NCBI RefSeq assembly: GCF_000383915.1
Contig: NZ_KB912942.1
Span: forward strand, 7,382,388-7,446,387
Direction of reading: 5' to 3'
Source: Amycolatopsis benzoatilytica AK 16/65
GTDB lineage: Bacteria > Actinomycetota > Actinomycetes > Mycobacteriales > Pseudonocardiaceae
DNA length: 64,000 nt
Shown here one piece after another: positions 9,041 through 19,526 of the stretch (within the stretch, counting starts at the first letter, position 1; each line of letters opens with the position of its first letter). The notes under the pieces are model-generated. The model was not told the DNA's origin. It searched no databases and worked only from the letters and a program-made list of their open reading frames with translations. Made by a program: the position numbers and the translations under genes.

Positions 9041-10915
9041 ACCGCCTTGCCGCAGTTCACGCTCGCCATCGTGGGCGCCGGACCTCGCGGGGTCGGCGTC
9101 CTCGAACGGCTGGCCGCGAGCGCCGCCGAACTGCTCGGCGAGCGCCGCGTCGAGGTGCACCTGATCGACCCGTTTCCGGCCGGTCCCGGCCGGGTGTGGC
9201 GGTATGACCAATCGCCGCTGCTGCGGATGAACTCGATGCCCGAAGACGTCACGGTGTTCACCGACGACTCGGTCCTGATGGACGGCCCGGTCCTGCCCGG
9301 TCCGTCGCTGATCGACTGGGTCCGGCAGGTGCGCTCCGGCACGCTCGAGTACCCGGTGCCCGACGACGTCCGCGCCGAGTTCGAGACGCTCGTCTCCACC
9401 GACTTCCCGACCCGGCGCCTGCAAAGCCGGTATCTGGAGTGGTTCTACCGGAAGGTGCGCGCCGAACTGCCGCCCGGGATCACCGTGGTGGAGCACCTCG
9501 CGAGGGCCGTGGGCATCGACGAGGACGACACCGTGCGGCTTTCCGACGGCTCGAGCGTCGCCGCGGACGCGGTCGTCCTGACCGTCGGCCACCTCGACGC
9601 GCTCCCGGACCGAGCCGAACGCGCGCTGGAATCGTTCGCCGGGCGGCACGGCCTGGCCTACTACCCGGCCGGCTACACCGCCGACGTCGACTATTCCGCG
9701 GTCCCGGCCGGAGAACCGGTGCTGGTACGCGGATTCGGGCTCGCGTTCGTGGACCTGATGCTGCTGCTCACCGAGGGGCGCGGCGGCCGGTTCGAGGACC
9801 TGCCGCGCGGCGGTCTGCGCTACCACCCCAGCGGTGCCGAGCCGGTGCTGCACGTCGGCTCGCGGCGCGGGGTGCCCTATCACGCCAAACCCGGCTACCG
9901 ACTGCGCGGAAAACCGGTGCAGTTGCCCAGATTCTTCGACCGAAGGGCGATCGAGCCGCTGTCGCGTCCGCTCGATTTCCGGGCGGACGTGTGGCCGCTC
10001 ATCGCGAAGGAACTCGCCTGGGCGTATTACACCGAACTGTTCACTGGACATCCGGACCGGGTGCGGGTCGATTTCGCGGTATTCGCGGACAAGTTCGCCG
10101 ACCTGGCCTGGGGGACGGCCGAAATGGACGGATTGATCGCCGCTGCGGTCCCGGCGCTGGAGGATCGGCTCGACCTGGAGCGGCTGGACCGCCCGTTCGA
10201 CCGGGAGCGGTTCGCCTCGGCGGAGGAATTCGGGAAAGCCGTGCGGAATTACGTCGAAGCCGATCTCTCCCGGCGTGCCGATGTGCACCACAGCGCGGAT
10301 CTCGGCGCGTTCCTGGCGCTGCTGTCGGTGATCGGACAGCTGCCCGCTCTGCTCTCGACCGGACAGCTGACCGCGGCCTCCCAAGTGTCCGATATGGATG
10401 GCTGGTTCCACGGATTCTTCTCTTACTACGCAAGCGGTCCGCCCCCGCGCCGGCTCGCGGAACTGCTCGCGCTGGCGGACGCGGGCATCGTGTCCTTCTT
10501 CGGTACCGACGTGGTGATCGACGCGGACGAGCCGACTGGCACGTTCGTGGCGTCGAGCGCGAGCCACCCGGACACCGTCACCGCGCGTACGCTGATCGAG
10601 GCGCGACTCCCGGAGGCGAGTGTCCCGCGCGTGTCCGATCCGCTGTTGCGGCAGCTGCGTGACAGCGGTGCGCTGGCCGAGGAGACCGTGCCGGATGTCG
10701 CTGGCGAAACGCTGCCTTCCGGGCGGATCGCCACCACGCTCTGCGATTTCCGGCTGCTCGCCGCGGACGGCACTCCGCATCCGCGACGGTTCTCCGTCGG
10801 CCCGCACACCAGCGTTCGATCGGCGGCAGCGTTCACGAGACCGCGGACGAACGCGATCTCCTTCCGCCAGAACGACGCGCTGGCCCGGGAAATCCTGCGA
10901 CTGGCTAACCCTTGA
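9038..10915 (+). CDS. FAD/NAD(P)-binding domain protein
   Basis: 625-residue flavoprotein-like protein. An N-terminal Rossmann motif FTLAIVGAGPRGVGVLERLA (GxGxxG) is followed by RVEVHLIDPFPAGPGRVWR; a second nucleotide-binding segment is suggested by PVLVRGFGLAFVDLMLLLTEG. The layout fits the FAD-NAD(P)-binding family (PF13454 type), whose members are poorly characterised and sometimes linked to secondary metabolism. Substrate unknown. GTG 9038 puts the dinucleotide fold at the very N-terminus and lies 7 nt behind a TAGCTT box; ATG 8972 is an in-frame alternative. The 3' end overlaps the convergent GH18 gene by 11 nt. Confidence 0.82.
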   Translation: MTALPQFTLAIVGAGPRGVGVLERLAASAAELLGERRVEVHLIDPFPAGPGRVWRYDQSPLLRMNSMPEDVTVFTDDSVLMDGPVLPGPSLIDWVRQVRSGTLEYPVPDDVRAEFETLVSTDFPTRRLQSRYLEWFYRKVRAELPPGITVVEHLARAVGIDEDDTVRLSDGSSVAADAVVLTVGHLDALPDRAERALESFAGRHGLAYYPAGYTADVDYSAVPAGEPVLVRGFGLAFVDLMLLLTEGRGGRFEDLPRGGLRYHPSGAEPVLHVGSRRGVPYHAKPGYRLRGKPVQLPRFFDRRAIEPLSRPLDFRADVWPLIAKELAWAYYTELFTGHPDRVRVDFAVFADKFADLAWGTAEMDGLIAAAVPALEDRLDLERLDRPFDRERFASAEEFGKAVRNYVEADLSRRADVHHSADLGAFLALLSVIGQLPALLSTGQLTAASQVSDMDGWFHGFFSYYASGPPPRRLAELLALADAGIVSFFGTDVVIDADEPTGTFVASSASHPDTVTARTLIEARLPEASVPRVSDPLLRQLRDSGALAEETVPDVAGETLPSGRIATTLCDFRLLAADGTPHPRRFSVGPHTSVRSAAAFTRPRTNAISFRQNDALAREILRLANP

Positions 10916-11804
10916 CGGTCGGCGCGATCTGCTCGGCCCACTGCCACGGGGCACCGGTGTCGCCGGGCAGCGAGTTGAAGTACTCCCAGCCGTCGATGCC
11001 GCCGAAGTCCGAGTACTTCCGCACCAGGCCGCCAACGGTGTTCTTCAGCGTCGGCAGATCGACATAGCCGCTGCAGTTCGCCGGGTTGGTGACCGTGCCG
11101 GCGACGACCTTGCTGGCCGGCACGACGCCGTGGCCGATGATCCGGTCGTAGCCGGAGGTGTCGGCCAAGGAGCCCCAGCCGCAGTAGAACTGCGTGTTGA
11201 ACCAGGAGATCTGATCGCCGCGCTCGCGGTAGAGCTGGTCGTAGTCGAGGCCGGAAAGCCCGCTGCCGCCGCTGAGTTCGGTCGCCACCGGAGCGAGGGT
11301 GATCAGAAAATTCGGGCCGAAGTCGCCGCGCAGCGCGTCGATCACCCGGTTCAGCGCGGCGTTCGACATCTGCTCTTCCACGTCGAGGTCGATGCCGGAC
11401 AACCCGTGGTCACGGATCAGGTTGCGCAGCAACGGATAGTACGTGTCGAACTGCGTTTCCAGCCGTTGGAAGCTGCCCTTGGCCGCGCCGCCGACGAAAG
11501 CGAGCACGTGCACGCCTTTGCCTTGCATGGCGGCGAGATCGCTCCACATCTGGGCGAACTTCGGATCCGAGGGCGGATTGTCGTTCAGTGTCATCGTCGC
11601 ACCGTCGTTGAGGTGCACCGCGCCGACGATCACGTCGGTGACGCCGGTGTTGTGCTCGGTGAGCCCGAGCGGGGACACGTACGACCCGTTATTGTGCGTA
11701 GTTTGGTAGTACACAACAACTCTGCGGCCGGTCGCGGCCGTCGCCGAGGTCGCTCCGCAGAGCACCAGGAACACCGCCAGCACCGCCGCCGTGATCTTCC
11801 TCAT
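10905..11804 (-). CDS. Secreted glycoside hydrolase family 18 protein
   Basis: 299-residue exported protein. A Sec signal peptide (MRKITAAVLAVFLVLC..., cleavage near ATA-AT at ~24) precedes a GH18-like barrel. The catalytic signature appears as DLDVE at residues 139-143, with E143 the presumed acid/base. This resembles endo-beta-N-acetylglucosaminidase or chitinase-like GH18 enzymes rather than large chitinases, since no chitin-binding domain is present. It likely acts outside the cell on N-acetylglucosamine-containing glycans. It is followed on the same strand order by a second secreted enzyme gene (HNH nuclease) whose end lies about 50 nt upstream. Confidence 0.85.
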   Translation of the reverse strand: MRKITAAVLAVFLVLCGATSATAATGRRVVVYYQTTHNNGSYVSPLGLTEHNTGVTDVIVGAVHLNDGATMTLNDNPPSDPKFAQMWSDLAAMQGKGVHVLAFVGGAAKGSFQRLETQFDTYYPLLRNLIRDHGLSGIDLDVEEQMSNAALNRVIDALRGDFGPNFLITLAPVATELSGGSGLSGLDYDQLYRERGDQISWFNTQFYCGWGSLADTSGYDRIIGHGVVPASKVVAGTVTNPANCSGYVDLPTLKNTVGGLVRKYSDFGGIDGWEYFNSLPGDTGAPWQWAEQIAPTVKG

Positions 11805-11853
11805 GACCGGAGACCATAAATCCGGCGGCGGCGCCCACGGTAGCCCCGGAAGG

Positions 11854-12492
11854 TCAGCAGCGGCCGAGCATGTCCGTCAGCGCAGACTTCTCCGCCGAGT
11901 TCACGGTAAGCTTGAACTTGTACTTGACCGCGACCCACATCTTGGCGTACGTGCACCAGTAGCCGACCGACGGCGGCTTCCACTGGTCCGGCGACTTGTC
12001 GCCCTTGGCCTGGTTGACGTTGTCGGTCACCGCGATCAGCTGCGGGTCGGACAGGTCGTTGGCGTAGGCCTGGCGCTGCGCCTGGGTCCACGACGAGGCA
12101 CCGGTACGCCACGCGTCCGCGAGCGGCACCACGTGGTCGATGTCCACATCGGACGGAGAGCTCCAGGTCGCGTCGTCATACGGCGAGGTCCACGTGCCCG
12201 AGGTCGGGTAGCAGTCGGAGCCGACCTGGACGTTCGTGCCGTCGCGCTTGAGCACCAGCTCGCGCGTATTGCAGCTGTTGCCCTGGTCGATCCAGTGCGG
12301 GAACTTGTCGCGGCTGTAGCCGGTCTGCGAGCCGTCCGGCTTCACGGTCAGCTGGGTCAGCTCGCTCTTGGCGGTGTCCGCCGACGGGATGCCGGGCGGG
12401 GTGGCGTCCGCGACTCCGGCGGTGACCGCGCCGAACATCGCGACGGCGGCCAGAACCGTGAAGGAGTTGCGAGCTATGCGATTGGTCGGCAT
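11854..12492 (-). CDS. Secreted HNH-type nuclease (DUF1524)
   Basis: 212-residue exported protein with an N-terminal signal peptide (residues 1-30, cleavage near ADA-TPP). The HNH core is VDIDHVVPLADAW with the catalytic His at 120, followed by NVNQAKGDKSPDQW (Asn 160). Cysteines at 74, 94, 180 and 212 suggest two disulfides, consistent with an extracellular location. Members of this actinobacterial group are secreted DNases or RNases used in nutrient scavenging or competition; the exact substrate is not visible. ATG 12492 is the only good start. No immunity gene is evident next to it. Confidence 0.88.
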   Translation of the reverse strand: MPTNRIARNSFTVLAAVAMFGAVTAGVADATPPGIPSADTAKSELTQLTVKPDGSQTGYSRDKFPHWIDQGNSCNTRELVLKRDGTNVQVGSDCYPTSGTWTSPYDDATWSSPSDVDIDHVVPLADAWRTGASSWTQAQRQAYANDLSDPQLIAVTDNVNQAKGDKSPDQWKPPSVGYWCTYAKMWVAVKYKFKLTVNSAEKSALTDMLGRC

Positions 12493-12643
12493 ATTGCTGC
12501 CTCCGTGGTCAGGTACGGGACTTATGCACCTTTGACCACGAAAGTGGCGTATGCAACACCGTCAGGTGACACGAAACCGACCTTCAGTGAACGGAAAGTC
12601 ACCGTGTGTCCGCTGGAGTCCGGATTTCGGTCAGTCGCGCGGG

Positions 12644-14680
<2,037 letters not shown>

Positions 14681-14733
14681 TGCCTCGGTTTCGGGCGTTG
14701 CCGAGGGCAGTCCGAAGCCTTGCGGAGCTTGGT

Positions 14734-14788
14734 GTCCGTGAGGGGCTCCTTCCGGGACTCTGATTCCCGTAAGGGGCCTTTCGCGGAC
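14734..14788. repeat. Palindromic repeat, copy 1 (purA / antiporter junction)
   Basis: Imperfect inverted repeat of about 25-bp arms around a 1-nt centre, from GTCCGTGAGGGGCTCC to CCTTTCGCGGAC. It lies between the 3' ends of two convergent genes, 54 nt after purA. Same family as copies at 28703, 32748, 48416, 56200 and 62330. This copy has several arm mismatches. Confidence 0.85.
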
Positions 14789-14845
14789 GTACCCAGCGTC
14801 CTTGGCACCGACGACGAGGGCCGGCGGCGTGTCTGGCGGGCCAGC

Positions 14846-16483
14846 TCAGCTCATCCGGTTCCGGAGCGTCGTTGACACCGACATCTCCTCCAAATCGAGT
14901 TCGCGCAACACCTTCCGCAGGACTTCGTCGTCCAGGCGGCCGGCGCGGTTCTCCTCGATCATCGCGGCGCGCTGGGTGATCAGAAGTTCCCGCCGCGCCT
15001 TGGCGAACTGTGCCTGCGGACTCGCGCGGCGTTCTTCTCCGGACAGGGTGATGGCCGCCTGCGCGAACCGGAAGCGGGTGTCGACCACGCGTTGCAGCCG
15101 TTCTTCGAGCCGTTTCAGTTTCTCCGGTTCGATGTCCAATGTGGAGAGCTGGGTACGGGCGAGTTCGCGAAGCCGTTCGTGCGCGGCCTTCTTCGCGACC
15201 TCCCGGGCGGCCAGTTCTTCGGCCTGGTCGCGCGCGTCCTCATCCGGGTCCTGGACTTTGAGCAGCCGGATCAACGGCGGCAGCGTGAGTCCTTGGATCA
15301 GCACGGTGCCGACCGCGACGGTGAACGCGAACAGCTGAATCTCCGCGCGGCCAGGCGTATCCGCCGGCACGCCGGTCGCGGCGGCGATGGTGACGACGCC
15401 GCGCATGCCGGTCCAGGAGATCACCGCCAGCGACCGCAGGGCGGGCGGATCATGGCTGGCACGGCGGAGAAGTTGCAGCGATCGCGGCAGATAGCTGGAC
15501 AGGAACACGAACGGGATCCGGATCAGCATCGTCGCGAACAACACGATGATCGCGGACCACGCCAACGTCCAGTTGTCCCGCGCGGCGTGTTGCGCCCCGT
15601 CGAGGACGAAGGGCAGTTGCAGCGCCATGAGGGCGAACACGAATCCTTCGAGCAGGACGTCGATCGAGGCCCACACCGACCGGTCCTGCACTCGCGTCGC
15701 TGGTGACGCGCGAAGCGACCGATGTCCGAGGAACAGCCCGGCGGTGACAACGGCCAGCACGCCCGAGCCGCTGAACTCGGCGCCGAACGGATGCAAGTGC
15801 TCCGCGGTGACATAGGCGGCGAACGGCACGACGATCCCGAACGCCGATTCGAGCAGCGGGTCGTCCAGCTTCGTGCGGATGAGCTCGACGATCGCGCCAG
15901 CCAGCAAGCCGACCAGAATTCCGACGACCGACGCGACCGCGAAGACGGCGAAACCGTGCCCGAGCGAGCTGGCGGTGCCCACTACGGCGGCAAGCGCGAC
16001 CTTGAAAAGAGTCAGCGCCGCGGCGTCGTTGACGAGGCTTTCGCCGGTCAAAACGGTCATGGTGCCGCGGGGCAGTCCTAGTTTCCGCCCGATCGCGACG
16101 GCGGTGACAGCGTCCGGCGGGGAGACGACGGCACCCAGGATCAGGGCGGACGCCCAGGGGAGGTCCGGCAGCAGCAGGTGCACGACGAAAGCGATCACGA
16201 ACGCGGTGACGACGACGAGCAGGACGCCCAGGGCGACGATCGGCTGAAGTTTCGCTCGAAAGTGCGACACCGAACTTTCGAGAGACGTCGAGTAGAGGAG
16301 CGGCGGCAGGACGACGGTAAGGATCAGCTCCGGCTCCAGCTCGATCCTCGGAAGGCCCGGGATGAGCGCGACGGCCAGGGAAACCACGACGATGAGCAGC
16401 GGGGCGGAGAGGGCGAAGCGCCGGGCGATCGCGGTCAGGCCGAGCGAGCCGGCTAGGACGGCTACCAGCGTCAGGGTCTCCAT
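14846..16483 (-). CDS. Na+/H+ antiporter, CPA1/NhaP type
   Basis: 545 residues: about 12 membrane helices, then a soluble C-terminal ~130-residue charged, helical tail. CPA1 hallmarks are ALILGAVVSPPDAVTA and LTGESLVNDAAALTLFKVAL, the latter holding the ND ion-binding pair of electroneutral Na+/H+ exchangers; WTGMRGVVTIAAA is also typical. It should exchange cytoplasmic Na+ (or K+) for protons and so act in pH and salt homeostasis. The tail rich in E, R and A (EELAAREVAKKAAHERLRELART...) probably regulates or dimerises it. ATG 16483 begins directly with the first helix. Confidence 0.92.
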   Translation of the reverse strand: METLTLVAVLAGSLGLTAIARRFALSAPLLIVVVSLAVALIPGLPRIELEPELILTVVLPPLLYSTSLESSVSHFRAKLQPIVALGVLLVVVTAFVIAFVVHLLLPDLPWASALILGAVVSPPDAVTAVAIGRKLGLPRGTMTVLTGESLVNDAAALTLFKVALAAVVGTASSLGHGFAVFAVASVVGILVGLLAGAIVELIRTKLDDPLLESAFGIVVPFAAYVTAEHLHPFGAEFSGSGVLAVVTAGLFLGHRSLRASPATRVQDRSVWASIDVLLEGFVFALMALQLPFVLDGAQHAARDNWTLAWSAIIVLFATMLIRIPFVFLSSYLPRSLQLLRRASHDPPALRSLAVISWTGMRGVVTIAAATGVPADTPGRAEIQLFAFTVAVGTVLIQGLTLPPLIRLLKVQDPDEDARDQAEELAAREVAKKAAHERLRELARTQLSTLDIEPEKLKRLEERLQRVVDTRFRFAQAAITLSGEERRASPQAQFAKARRELLITQRAAMIEENRAGRLDDEVLRKVLRELDLEEMSVSTTLRNRMS

Positions 16484-16703
16484 GGGTCGCAGTCTGACTC
16501 ATGGAACGGGGTGATCGGGGTGGGACTGGGGTCGTGTCGGGGTGATGGTGGGCTGGCGCGGAGTGGTGCGGCCGGTACCCCGAAGCCGGATTGCGCCGGT
16601 CTTCCGGCTTCGTATCGGCCGCAGGAGGGGTGCCTTGCCTGGGTTGGCCAGCTTGGTAGTGGCAGGTGCGGTGCGGTCGTGTCTTAAATAGACAGTCGCC
16701 GCC

Positions 16704-16744
16704 TGGTCGTGCCGGCACCGGTGCCGCCGGTGCCGGCACGACCA
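16704..16744 (-). terminator. Perfect 18-bp stem-loop after the APC permease
   Basis: Arms 16704-16721 and 16727-16744 (TGGTCGTGCCGGCACCGG and its complement) are perfect with a 5-nt loop, starting 6 nt after the permease stop. Long GC stem, no clear U-tract. The gap 16484-16750 otherwise holds no gene that I can support. Confidence 0.65.
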
Positions 16745-16750
16745 AGCGGG

Positions 16751-18286
16751 TCAGCTCAGTTCCTTGAGCTCCCGCTCCACCGCTGCCAGTTCTTCCGCCG
16801 ACCCCTGCACCTTCGGGCCGGTGAACCACTTCCGTGCCGACAGGACCCACCACAGGGCTGCGCCGCCCAGGACGACCAGGAAGGCGATCGGGGTGTAGTT
16901 GAACGTGTCCACGGTGATGGGGCTTGCTTGGGGGAGCATGAAGAGCACGAAGATCACGACTACCCAGGCCGTCGCGACGATGCCGATCGGCTTGCCCCAC
17001 CGGCCCAGGTTCCACGGGCCTTTCTCGAAGCTGTCGCCGCGCCGGACCCGGAGGAAGACCGGGATTACGTAAGCCACATACAAACCGACCGTCGCGATCG
17101 ACGTGACTGCGGCGTAGGCCGTTGCGCTCCACAGGTACGGCAGCGCCAGCACCAGCGCTCCGCCGACGGCGAGCCACACCGCGTTCGTCGGGGTTTGGGT
17201 TCGCTTGTTGATGCTGTGCCAGATCTTCGAACCCGGGATCGCGCCGTCGCGGGCGAAGGCGTAGATCATGCGGGAGTTCGCCGTCACGGAGGCCATGCCG
17301 CAGAACAGTTGCGCTCCGATGCAGATCAGCAGGAGGAACTTGCCGGTGACTGCTCCGGTGGCGTCGATGAAGATCTGTGCTGGCGGGACTCCGGTCGCCG
17401 AATTGACCGCTCCGTCGTAGTTCTGGATCGCGAACGTCAGGCCGATCAGCAGGATCCATCCGGCGACCAGGGACACCAGGATCGAGTTGATGATGCCGCG
17501 CGGGCCGGCCTTCGCGGCGTTCTTCGTTTCCTCCGTCATGTGTGCCGAGGCGTCGTAGCCGGTCAGCGTGTACTGCGCGAGCAGCAAACCGAGCAAGAAC
17601 ACGTACGGCGCCGAACCCCAGCCGGTCTGGTTCACGAAGCTGCCGAATACGAAGGACGCTTGCTGGTGCTTCGCCGGTACGAACACGAGCACGCCGACGA
17701 TGACCAGTACGCCCAGCAGATGCCACCACACGCTGACGCTGTTCAGCACCGCCACCACGCGCACGCCGAACGTGTTCAGCACCCCGTGCACCGCAAGAAT
17801 GATCACCAGCAGCAGGATCGTGTGGCCGGGCGTCGCGCTGAAGCCCCACTGCAAATCCAAGAACGCGTTCAGGAACAGCGCCGCGCCGAAGTCGATGCCC
17901 GCGGTGACCGCGATCTGCCCGATCAGGTTGAACCAGCCGGTGAACCACGACCACGCCGGGCCGTTGCGGGTGGCCAGTTTCGCCGCCCAGTAATAGAGAC
18001 CGCCCGCGGTCGGATAGCTCGAGCACACCTCGGCCATCCCCAGCCCGACCAGCACCACGAACAGTCCGACCAGCGGCCAGCCCCAGATCATCGCGGCTGG
18101 GCCGCCGGTTTTCATGCCGAAGCCGTACAGCGTCAGGCAGCCGGACAGGATGGAGATGATCGTGAACGAGACGGCGAAGTTCGAGAACGCCGACATCGTG
18201 CGTTTGAGCTCCTGCGCATAGCCGAGCGCGTGCAGGCGAGCGCTGTCTTCGTCGGGTTGTCCGGTCCGTTGTTCGGAGACATCCAT
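16751..18286 (-). CDS. APC-superfamily amino acid permease
   Basis: 511 residues with about 12 transmembrane helices. It belongs to the amino acid/GABA permease branch of the APC superfamily: FAVSFTIISILSGCLTLYGFG and SSYPTAGGLYYWAAKLATRNG in the first repeat, and GYDASAHMTEETKNAAKAGPRGI between helices 7 and 8. The substrate is likely an amino acid or amine such as GABA, inferred from the subfamily resemblance only. A well-formed promoter lies upstream (18335-18364) and a strong hairpin downstream, so it is probably a single-gene unit. ATG 18286 gives the usual ~30-residue cytoplasmic lead. Confidence 0.88.
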   Translation of the reverse strand: MDVSEQRTGQPDEDSARLHALGYAQELKRTMSAFSNFAVSFTIISILSGCLTLYGFGMKTGGPAAMIWGWPLVGLFVVLVGLGMAEVCSSYPTAGGLYYWAAKLATRNGPAWSWFTGWFNLIGQIAVTAGIDFGAALFLNAFLDLQWGFSATPGHTILLLVIILAVHGVLNTFGVRVVAVLNSVSVWWHLLGVLVIVGVLVFVPAKHQQASFVFGSFVNQTGWGSAPYVFLLGLLLAQYTLTGYDASAHMTEETKNAAKAGPRGIINSILVSLVAGWILLIGLTFAIQNYDGAVNSATGVPPAQIFIDATGAVTGKFLLLICIGAQLFCGMASVTANSRMIYAFARDGAIPGSKIWHSINKRTQTPTNAVWLAVGGALVLALPYLWSATAYAAVTSIATVGLYVAYVIPVFLRVRRGDSFEKGPWNLGRWGKPIGIVATAWVVVIFVLFMLPQASPITVDTFNYTPIAFLVVLGGAALWWVLSARKWFTGPKVQGSAEELAAVERELKELS

Positions 18287-18334
18287 CGGGCACCCACCTG
18301 AAAGGTATGTGGACAGACCATTGAGGGTGCGGAG

Positions 18335-18364
18335 AAGCTAGCTCTCCACGTTCGCGGGTGTCAA
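18335..18364 (-). promoter_or_regulatory. Sigma-70-type promoter for the APC permease
   Basis: On the minus strand TTGACA (18364-18359) is separated by 18 nt from TAGCTT (18340-18335). Transcription would start near 18328, giving a leader of about 40 nt before ATG 18286. Confidence 0.6.
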
Positions 18365-18446
18365 GGTTTCGCAGGTCGCTGACGGGAAGCTCCTCCGAAC
18401 GGCGCATGCCGACCGGAATCGGGTAAAGGGTCATGGGGCCAGTATC

Positions 18447-18462
18447 TCGAACGCTTGTTCGA
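18447..18462. promoter_or_regulatory. Candidate LexA (SOS) box
   Basis: TCGAAC-GCTT-GTTCGA is a perfect palindrome matching the actinobacterial LexA operator consensus TCGAAC-N4-GTTCGA. It lies about 110 nt upstream of the VOC gene and 83 nt upstream of the divergent permease promoter. Neither neighbour is a typical SOS gene. Confidence 0.45.
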
Positions 18463-18571
18463 CATTGCATCACTCGAACCGGTGGTCTGGCCGGAAGCCC
18501 GCTGCCGCCGTGTCGAAAACCGGCGACCGGCTCCGTCCCGGGCGCGAAAGCACGACGAACCGGAGGGCATC

Positions 18572-19015
18572 ATGACGCTGCGGCGACTGGACAACATCGG
18601 CATCGTGGTCGAGGACTTGGCCGAATCCATCGACTTCTTCCTCGAACTCGGCATGGAACTCGAGGGCAAGGCAACAGTCGGCGGGCCGGTGGTCGACGCG
18701 ATGGTCGGGCTCGACGGCGTGCAGTGCGACCTGGCCGTCGTCCGGACCGGGGACGGGCACGGGCGGCTGGAGCTGATGAAGTTCCACGCGCCGATTTCCC
18801 CCGCCGTCGACCACAACGCGCCGGTCAACGCGCTCGGCATCCGGCGCATCATGTTCGCCGTCGAGGGGATAGAGGACATCGTCGCGCGGCTGCGCGCCCG
18901 CGGTGCCGAGATGCTGGGCGAACTGGTGCGGTACGAGAACAGCCACCGGTTTTGCTATCTCCGGGGTCCTGGCGGTGTCATCATCGCGCTGGCCGAGGCC
19001 GTCCACCAGAACTGA
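18572..19015 (+). CDS. VOC family protein (glyoxalase/dioxygenase fold)
   Basis: 147-residue vicinal-oxygen-chelate protein. The paired beta-alpha-beta-beta-beta modules are visible: LRRLDNIGIVVEDLAESIDFFLELGMEL in the first and ALGIRRIMFAVEGIEDIVARLRARGAE with YLRGPGGVIIALAE in the second. The closing GPxGxIIxLAE strand usually carries a metal-binding Glu. It may be a lactoylglutathione lyase-like isomerase or an antibiotic-resistance-type protein; no substrate is evident. ATG 18572 has a strong CGGAGGG site. The Ddn-like gene follows 17 nt downstream, so the two are probably co-transcribed. Confidence 0.85.
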   Translation: MTLRRLDNIGIVVEDLAESIDFFLELGMELEGKATVGGPVVDAMVGLDGVQCDLAVVRTGDGHGRLELMKFHAPISPAVDHNAPVNALGIRRIMFAVEGIEDIVARLRARGAEMLGELVRYENSHRFCYLRGPGGVIIALAEAVHQN

Positions 19016-19032
19016 AGAAGGGAACCCTCGCC

Positions 19033-19479
19033 ATGGCTGTCGCCGACGATCTCGACCGAGCCACCGATTCGCAGTGGGACTGGGTCGCCGAGCAAACCCG
19101 CGCCTACCTCGCCACGAACGGCGCGGAAGGACACGAATCCCGCGGCCTGTTCACCCTCCTGCTCGCCACGACCGGCCGCAGGACCGGCCTGCCGCGGCGC
19201 ACCTGCTTGATCTACGGCACCGAGGGAGACGAATTCGTTGTCGTCGGCTCGAAAGCCGGTGCCGACCACGATCCGGAGTGGGTCAAGAACTTGCGGACGA
19301 ACCCGAGCGTCGGCGTGCAGGTCGGTTCGCGCCGGTTCACCGCACACGCGCGCGTCGCCTCGCCGGCCGAGCGCGAAAAGCTCTGGCCGAAAATGGCGCG
19401 AATGTTCCCGCTGTATGACGAGTACGCGGAGAAGACCGACCGGGTGATCCCGATCGTCGTGCTCACCCCGCAAAACTGA
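19033..19479 (+). CDS. Deazaflavin (F420)-dependent nitroreductase-like protein
   Basis: 148 residues of the Ddn/DUF385 family of F420H2-dependent reductases with split-barrel fold. Typical features are LLLATTGRRTGLPRRTCLIYG, VVVGSKAGADHDPEWVKNLRTNP and a C-terminal ARMFPLYDEYAEKTDRVIPIVVLTP. Known members reduce quinones or nitroimidazoles with F420H2; the physiological substrate here is unknown. The gene lies 17 nt behind the VOC gene with a GAAGGG ribosome site. It is convergent with the glycerophosphodiesterase gene across a good terminator. Confidence 0.87.
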   Translation: MAVADDLDRATDSQWDWVAEQTRAYLATNGAEGHESRGLFTLLLATTGRRTGLPRRTCLIYGTEGDEFVVVGSKAGADHDPEWVKNLRTNPSVGVQVGSRRFTAHARVASPAEREKLWPKMARMFPLYDEYAEKTDRVIPIVVLTPQN

Positions 19480-19485
19480 GCCAAC

Positions 19486-19518
19486 GCCCGCCGGAGACGC
19501 GGACGTCCTCCGGCGGGC
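19486..19518. terminator. Bidirectional terminator hairpin
   Basis: Perfect 11-bp arms GCCCGCCGGAG (19486-19496) and CTCCGGCGGGC (19508-19518) with an 11-nt loop lie between the convergent Ddn-like and glycerophosphodiesterase genes. Confidence 0.65.
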
Positions 19519-19526
19519 CGGGAAGG

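Noticed and set aside
18434..18434. Possible small minus-strand gene starting just downstream of the LexA-like box (MTLYPIPVGMRR...)
   Set aside because: No stop before running deep into the permease in a different phase, and the permease promoter lies inside it.
15450..18473. 1007-codon open frame on the minus strand
   Set aside because: It lies over the antiporter and permease genes in another phase, is rich in Arg, Pro, Gly and Asp as expected from GC-rich shadows, and shows no domain.
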